Position numbers and translations under genes: made by a program
Shown here: piece after piece, positions 7,218 to 10,984 of the stretch
Layout: each line of letters begins with the position of its first letter
Numbering within the stretch: the stretch's first letter is position 1
Assembly (NCBI GenBank): GCA_026770615.1
Contig: MU631535.1
Coordinates: 68,682 to 79,665 of the forward strand
DNA from: Pavlovales sp. CCMP2436
Lineage: Eukaryota; Haptophyta; Pavlovophyceae; Pavlovales
Reading direction: 5' to 3'
Length of the DNA stretch: 10,984 nt
Notes under the pieces: model-generated
What the model was told of the DNA's origin: nothing
What the model saw: the letters and a program-made list of their open reading frames with translations, nothing else
Database searches by the model: none

Positions 7218-8470
7218 TCAGTCATCGTCCTCCGACTCGTCGTCGTCGCCGGCGGCGTGAAGCGCATTGAGCGCGCGCGCGTGCTCGCAGGCTATGCTGG
7301 TGTTGAGGTGGAATACCTGCAAGTATTTGTTGTTGTTGTTGAGATGAGATGAGATGAGATGAGATGAGTTGAGATGAGATGAGATTATTATTGTTGTTAT
7401 TGTTATTATACTTGTTAATATTATATTATTCTATAATGTTATTATTAGAAACTGCACGGTGTGGTTGGACGAGCCCAGCGCGATCATTGCCCCCACATTT
7501 TCTTTATGGTCATTGTCATCAGTGTCATCATTATCGTCATTATCATTGTCATTAAAAACAAAAACAAAACAAAATACCTGCACGGTGTGGTCGGACGAGC
7601 TGAGTGCGTACAGGTAGTAGCTGCCCTGTTGTTTATGAGTATTTAGTTTTATTTTCAGAGTGAGCAAATAATATCGAAAGGAAAAATTTGCAGGGGCATA
7701 GCCGTTTTTTTATAAGTGTTTTATTTTATTGCCGTAGCGCAGCTGCAGAATAAAACAGTATTTTATTAATAGTATGGGCCCCTATTATTCAACTATATAA
7801 TAATAGTATTAATATTGGGCACTAATAACAGATAATAGTACTAGTAATAGTATTAGTATTAATAGTGGTAACAGTAGTAATGGTAAGAGTAAGTAAAGAA
7901 TGATATCTATAATAAAGAACTATTACTATTACTATTATAGATTAAGTATTTCACCTCCACGTGCCGCACGCCGACGTCAACGATGCCTTTGAGCGTCGGC
8001 CGGTCGGGTCTGCTCGTAGTATTTACAATAGTGTAAGTTATGTTATTATTACAATAGTGTTAGTTATATTATTATTACAATAGTGTTAGTTATGTCATTA
8101 TTACAATAGTGTTAATTATGTTATTATTACAATCACTCCTTGGTGTATTAGTACGTTACTATTACTATCCCTCCTTCACCGATTCATCTATTGAAGGGTA
8201 GCAATGAGATAATTATGTTGCCATTACTAGATGTCACGCAAATACCACCCATCTGGCCGCTTCCTCCCCCACCCACCTTTCCCCCCCTTTTTTCTTTTCT
8301 TTCCTTTCTTTTCCTTTTCATTTTCTTCTTCCTCTTCCTTTTTTCCCCCCACCTGTGCGCGAGGTGCACGAGCTCGAACGGTTTGCTGGGCACAGTCAGA
8401 TCGAGCACCTGCAGCCCGTTTGCCGTGTAGCTACCAACCACCTAAAAGAGGCAAAGGTGTGTGTGCGTGC

Positions 8471-8505
<35 letters not shown>

Positions 8506-9980
8506 TGTGTGTGTGTGTGTGCGTGTGTTCAGGATGAGATTTGGTGTCCAGGGGCACAGTCAGATCGAACAGCTGCAGCCCGTTTGCCGTGTAGCTGCCA
8601 ACCACCTGCTCGAAATCAAAATGTTCAGGAGTTCAGTGGTTAGCGGGCGGAGGACATTTCGAGATGAACGAAATGTAGCGGAGGGTGGTCAGCGCGCCAG
8701 TCGACAGTCGTCGATCGTCGTGTGTCTGATCCACTTTAGTGGTGGGGACGGTATCCGTGTGCTCTGCAACGGTCCCTTGATCTGAGTGTTTCTCAACGCT
8801 TGGGTCCGGTGGAGACCTGTCAGGGGACAAACATATTTCTAGATATTTACACAGCAGCAGGCGGACTGACTCAGACGCCAAGAAACAGCAGGCGATCATG
8901 ATGATCAGAATCACATTCACAATCAGGAGAAGAACACCACTAAACACATACATCCTGCTTTCCCCCCCCCCCCTCCCCACACGCAAGAAAAGAAAGGATA
9001 AGTACGGAATGAAAGAAATAGTAAGACTGATTATTACTGTAATCAAAATCATAACAGAGACACAAATACTTACATCGACGAAAAAAAAAAAAAAAAAAAA
9101 AACTCACTGCCAGTGTGCAATTCTCGGACGCGGTGACCACCGCCACGCTGGCCGCGCCCCTTAGCATGCGCCAGTGACTCTTGCCAGCGTGCAGCGCGCT
9201 CACAGACGAGGGCGCCCTCGCCTAATGAGGATGAGAGTAAGAATGAGAAAAAAAAAGAAACAAAAACACTCTGTCACGTTTATGAGCTGCAGCAAGTGAT
9301 AATGATACATATTATTAGCAATGAATTACACTAACGTGTACGCCCTCACGTCCGTGACATACTCATGAGATGGGAATGGGGGGGGGCTCACCTCAGTCAC
9401 GTTTAAGAGCTGCAACCCGTCGCCTGCCTCCAAGGTCACAAGCGCGTATTCCGTGCCAGATGAAGTAAAGAGGTCCAGACCAGTGGGCCTGAGGTTTAGG
9501 GTTAGGCTGCGGGTAGGATCAGATTTGGAACAGGACTTGTATAAAAAAATTAAAAAAATACCCCTCCAGCAATTCGAGCACCCGCGCGCCGTGCGTTTGC
9601 TCTGAGACGGCAGTTGGTTCACGCGGGTCCGAAATATCGATCGTTTGCAGCCTGTAGATGCGAATAAAAATACTGAGCATGATGATGACGATTTTTTTTT
9701 TGATTTTTTTTCAATTCATGTTGGCATGCTGCTTACCGGTCTAGGTCGTACTGTGCCACGAGTGCATACATTTCGCCCCCTGGCTGCGCACGGATCACCA
9801 GGCTCTGCTCACATGTGTGTGGGTGTGTGGATGTGGGGGGGGGGGGGCTGAGAGCACTCATCCAGGATGCAAGGTGCACGGGGCATAGGATGCAGGTTGC
9901 ATTTGGCGCAGTTGATGTCGTACAGAGTAAAGGTGCAGCGATCGTAGGGGCATATATTAAAGATGTCGGACGCCTTCCGC

Positions 9981-10015
<35 letters not shown>

Positions 10016-10928
10016 CAAACAAATAGAAACAAAAAACCTGCGCTCCCGGTAGCGGTAGGTGCGAGACGCAAGAAGGGCTAGTCGGCCGCGAGATGTCAAT
10101 CAGCTGGATGCCGCCTCCCATGTAGGCGGTGACCACGGCGTGCGGCTTGCCACTGAGCATTGCTACTGCTACGCTGTGTGCCCCCCGAAGCATATCGCAG
10201 CCGTTCACCCCGTCCTGTGCGAAGGCGACGGGTCTCGGCTCCCACGGGGTGGACATGGCAATGATCTGCACGCCGTTCCCGGTGAGCGAAGTAATCAGCG
10301 CATGCAAAACTCCTATTTAAGGCAGAATAAAATTATGTTCTGTTATGTTGTGTTGCTGATAGGGATTAACGCGGGCGTCTGACTGTCCTGGAAGTTGCGC
10401 TGGTCTTAGCGCTGCGTCGCCTATTGCCTGCTGCATTATTATCTCATGCTATATAATCTGGTCTAGTTTTGCCTTGTTCAGAATTTGGTCTGCGTTCTGA
10501 TTTGCACGCCGATTCCAGTGAGCGAAGTAATCAGCGCATGCAAAACACCTATACAAAATAAATGTAAATTATGTTATGTAGGGAGGTTCTGGCTAGCGGT
10601 GTGACTAATCAAGCTGATCTTAGTTCACGCTCCAACGTAGGCTCCGATGCGCTATGCCGAAGTGGGGAACATGGTAGAAGTGGGGGATTATGAGGAAGCC
10701 GAAACAAAGCGCTGATGTTATTTTTTGCGTTATTTGTCATGTGCGGCACGGTTAGTGGATCCATTTAGCATCTAGACCTTTTTTTTCCTTTACTCTTTTT
10801 TCTTTTTCCCTTTTTTCGGACAGTCAGACGCCAGCTTGAATTCATGTGATTAATATAAAATTATACCGTCGATATGCGTGACGGTAATGTCGGTAGGTCC
10901 CTCTAGCATCCGATAGCCGTTTTGACCG
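7218..10928 (-). CDS. 5'-partial ten-exon gene for an LVIVD-repeat protein with an acidic tail
   Basis: Exons in transcript order: about 10928-10867, 10312-10038, 9804-9737, 9651-9562, 9488-9392, 9221-9108, 8441-8353, 8009-7955, 7625-7578 and 7316-7218 (stop TGA 7218-7220). Every intron is GT...AG and every phase agrees, giving about 330 residues. Six repeats of about 45-55 residues carry LVIVD-type cores: GNGVQIIAMSTPWEP, GGGIQLIDISRPTSP, LQTIDISDPREP, GLQLLNVTEARAP, GLQVLDLTVPSKP and HTVQVFHLN. Each is preceded by an ALV/AVV beta strand. A LRGA or LEG segment opens most repeats. Such repeats form beta-propeller-like folds in secreted or surface proteins of bacteria and in some eukaryotes; ligand and location are unknown here. 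The protein ends GDDDESEDDD. The N-terminus lies beyond the poly-G right edge, and the acceptor of the first visible exon is not certain. Confidence 0.85.
7341..7385. repeat. GAGAT pentanucleotide microsatellite
   Basis: About nine tandem GAGAT units with one variant (GAGTT), preceded by a TTG run. It lies in the last intron of the minus-strand LVIVD gene. Confidence 0.9.
7452..7484 (-). pseudogene. Decayed copy of the 3' edge of exon 7578-7625
   Basis: It matches 7578-7610 at about 27 of 33 bases and encodes SSNHTVQ against SSDHTVQ in the exon. The donor GT is lost: CAG is followed by TTTCTA instead of GTATTT. It lies inside the downstream intron. Confidence 0.8.
8025..8134. repeat. 26-bp minisatellite
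   Basis: Units starting ACAATAGTGT at 8025, 8051, 8077 and 8103, with a partial fifth at 8129, in the intron upstream of exon 7955-8009. The units are nearly identical. Confidence 0.9.
8457..8528. repeat. GT/GA dinucleotide microsatellite
   Basis: A (GT)n run, then (GA)n, then (GT)n, between the two copies of the GSYTANGLQ exon. Confidence 0.9.
8545..8605 (-). pseudogene. Second copy of the GSYTANGLQ exon
   Basis: Positions 8605 down to 8552 match the exon edge 8441 down to 8388 at 51 of 54 bases, starting at an AG acceptor in both (GAGCAG here, TTTTAG there). It encodes VVGSYTANGLQLFDLTVP. Similarity stops after GTGCCC and no good donor follows; the frame runs into the GT/GA microsatellite. 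It lies upstream of the real exon in transcript order and has the same phase, so it could be a failed or alternative exon. Confidence 0.75.
8633..8865 (-). mobile_element. Dispersed element fragment in an intron of the LVIVD gene
   Basis: The reverse complement matches about 3770-3960 across CACACGGATACCGTCCCCACC and ACACGACGATCGACGACTG. The direct strand matches about 3108-3235. The minus frame reads VEKHSDQG, AEHTDTVPT and QTHDDR. It lies between exons 9108-9221 and 8353-8441, so it is probably spliced out. Confidence 0.65.
9081..9102. repeat. A22 homopolymer beside a splice donor
   Basis: In transcript sense a U-run directly follows the donor GCA/GTGAGT of exon 9108-9221. A second GTAAGT follows the run at about 9069-9074. 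U-rich tracts just after a donor often aid its recognition; that role here is inference. No retroelement poly(A) context was seen. Confidence 0.7.
9984..10013. repeat. (TA)15 microsatellite
   Basis: Alternating TA in the intron after exon 10038-10312. A G13 run at 9835-9847 lies near the acceptor of the same intron, where it reads as a C-rich pyrimidine tract in transcript sense. Confidence 0.9.
10498..10552 (-). pseudogene. Copy of the acceptor and 5' edge of exon 10038-10312
   Basis: It matches 10262-10316 at 50 of 55 bases including the acceptor ATAG/G. In phase it encodes LHALITSLTGIGVQI and then meets TGA at 10478-10480, so inclusion would truncate the protein. No donor is visible downstream. 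Confidence 0.85.
10585..10626 (+). repeat. MITE-family end, related to 1405-1455
   Basis: TTCTGGCTAGCGGTGTGAC followed by TGATCTTAGT matches the reverse complement of 1405-1455 (TTCTGGCTGGCGGTGTG, then TTGATCTTAGT). The match runs past the inverted repeat into the element body, so the two are truly related. Confidence 0.7.
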
Positions 10929-10929
10929 T

Positions 10930-10984
10930 GGGGGGGGGGGGCCTCGGGGGGGGGGGCAGAGGGGGGGGGGGAGTTGGGGGGGGG
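10930..10984. repeat. Poly-G-rich right edge
   Basis: Long G runs with few interruptions. In transcript sense this is a C-rich tract just upstream of the first visible LVIVD exon, so it may be the pyrimidine tract of an acceptor, or a poor-quality contig end. Confidence 0.6.

Larger units (their letters stand above)
10360..10848. mobile_element. Possible TIR-bounded insertion carrying a copy of the adjacent exon edge
   Basis: GGCGTCTGACTGTCC at about 10374-10388 is inverted as GGACAGTCAGACGCC at about 10819-10833. Outside it, GGATTAACGC on the left and, in complement, GAATTCAAGCT on the right are similar. Related motifs lie at 1983-2008 and 2114-2141. Inside are the exon-edge copy 10498-10552 and a MITE end at about 10585-10625. 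The whole lies in the intron between the first two visible exons of the LVIVD gene. No target-site duplication was resolved. Confidence 0.45.

Noticed and set aside
8025..8134. Possible CRISPR-like array
   Set aside because: The units are contiguous 26-bp copies without unique spacers, in a eukaryotic intron.
8231..8785. 184-codon plus-strand ORF
   Set aside because: It is made of CT-rich and GT/GA simple repeats and the antisense of two LVIVD exon copies.
8633..9052. 139-codon minus-strand ORF with a hydrophobic N-terminus
   Set aside because: The hydrophobic part comes from AT-rich intron sequence; only the 8633-8865 part matches other copies, so it is an element fragment rather than a membrane protein.
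9081..9102. Poly(A) tail of a retroposed transcript
   Set aside because: It directly abuts a splice donor with no retrocopy sequence or flanking target duplication visible.
10930..10984. G-quadruplex or telomere-like end
   Set aside because: Irregular G homopolymers without a telomeric repeat unit; probably low-complexity DNA or a poor contig end.

Overview
The window looks like nuclear DNA of a unicellular eukaryote, possibly an alga. GC-rich coding blocks of 48-275 bp are separated by AT-rich or simple-sequence introns with GT...AG ends, and reading phase is kept across almost every junction. No bacterial-style operon, Shine-Dalgarno site or compact gene packing is visible. The lineage cannot be fixed from the sequence alone, and the poly-G right end looks like a contig edge.

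Layout. (1) About 42-2697, plus strand: the 3' part of a multi-exon gene for an Ala/Arg/Glu-rich, probably coiled-coil protein of unknown function. Its introns hold a 100-bp perfect-looking palindrome, a MITE, a degenerate tandem array and several short repeats. (2) About 2700-7200: a gene-poor accessory block of repeats and degenerate retroelement-like (gag-like) reading frames. Two copies of one unit (about 3770-4650 and 5174-5960) share the same design: a plus-strand small ORF, a gap of about 120 bp, a hairpin, then a minus-strand basic gag-like ORF tail that converges on the hairpin. (3) 7218 to about 10928, minus strand: a ten-exon (5' partial) gene for a protein built of six LVIVD-type beta-propeller-like repeats with an acidic C-terminal tail. 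All exon phases agree. Its introns contain minisatellites, a repeat related to the one at 3.1-3.9 kb, and a TIR-bounded insertion.

The most unusual feature recurs in both host genes. Short copies of exon edges with their splice sites lie inside the adjacent introns: 98-122 (inverted copy at 151-175), 561-572/691-702, 1021-1031/1196-1206, 2297-2337/2482-2522 (plus 10 bp at 2159), 7578-7610/7452-7484, 8388-8441/8552-8605 and 10262-10316/10498-10552. One of these copies sits between inverted repeats that look like transposon ends. This could reflect a local duplication process that makes or remodels introns, or capture of exon fragments by small transposons.

No tRNA, rRNA or CRISPR array was found. 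The two host genes have no visible functional link to each other.
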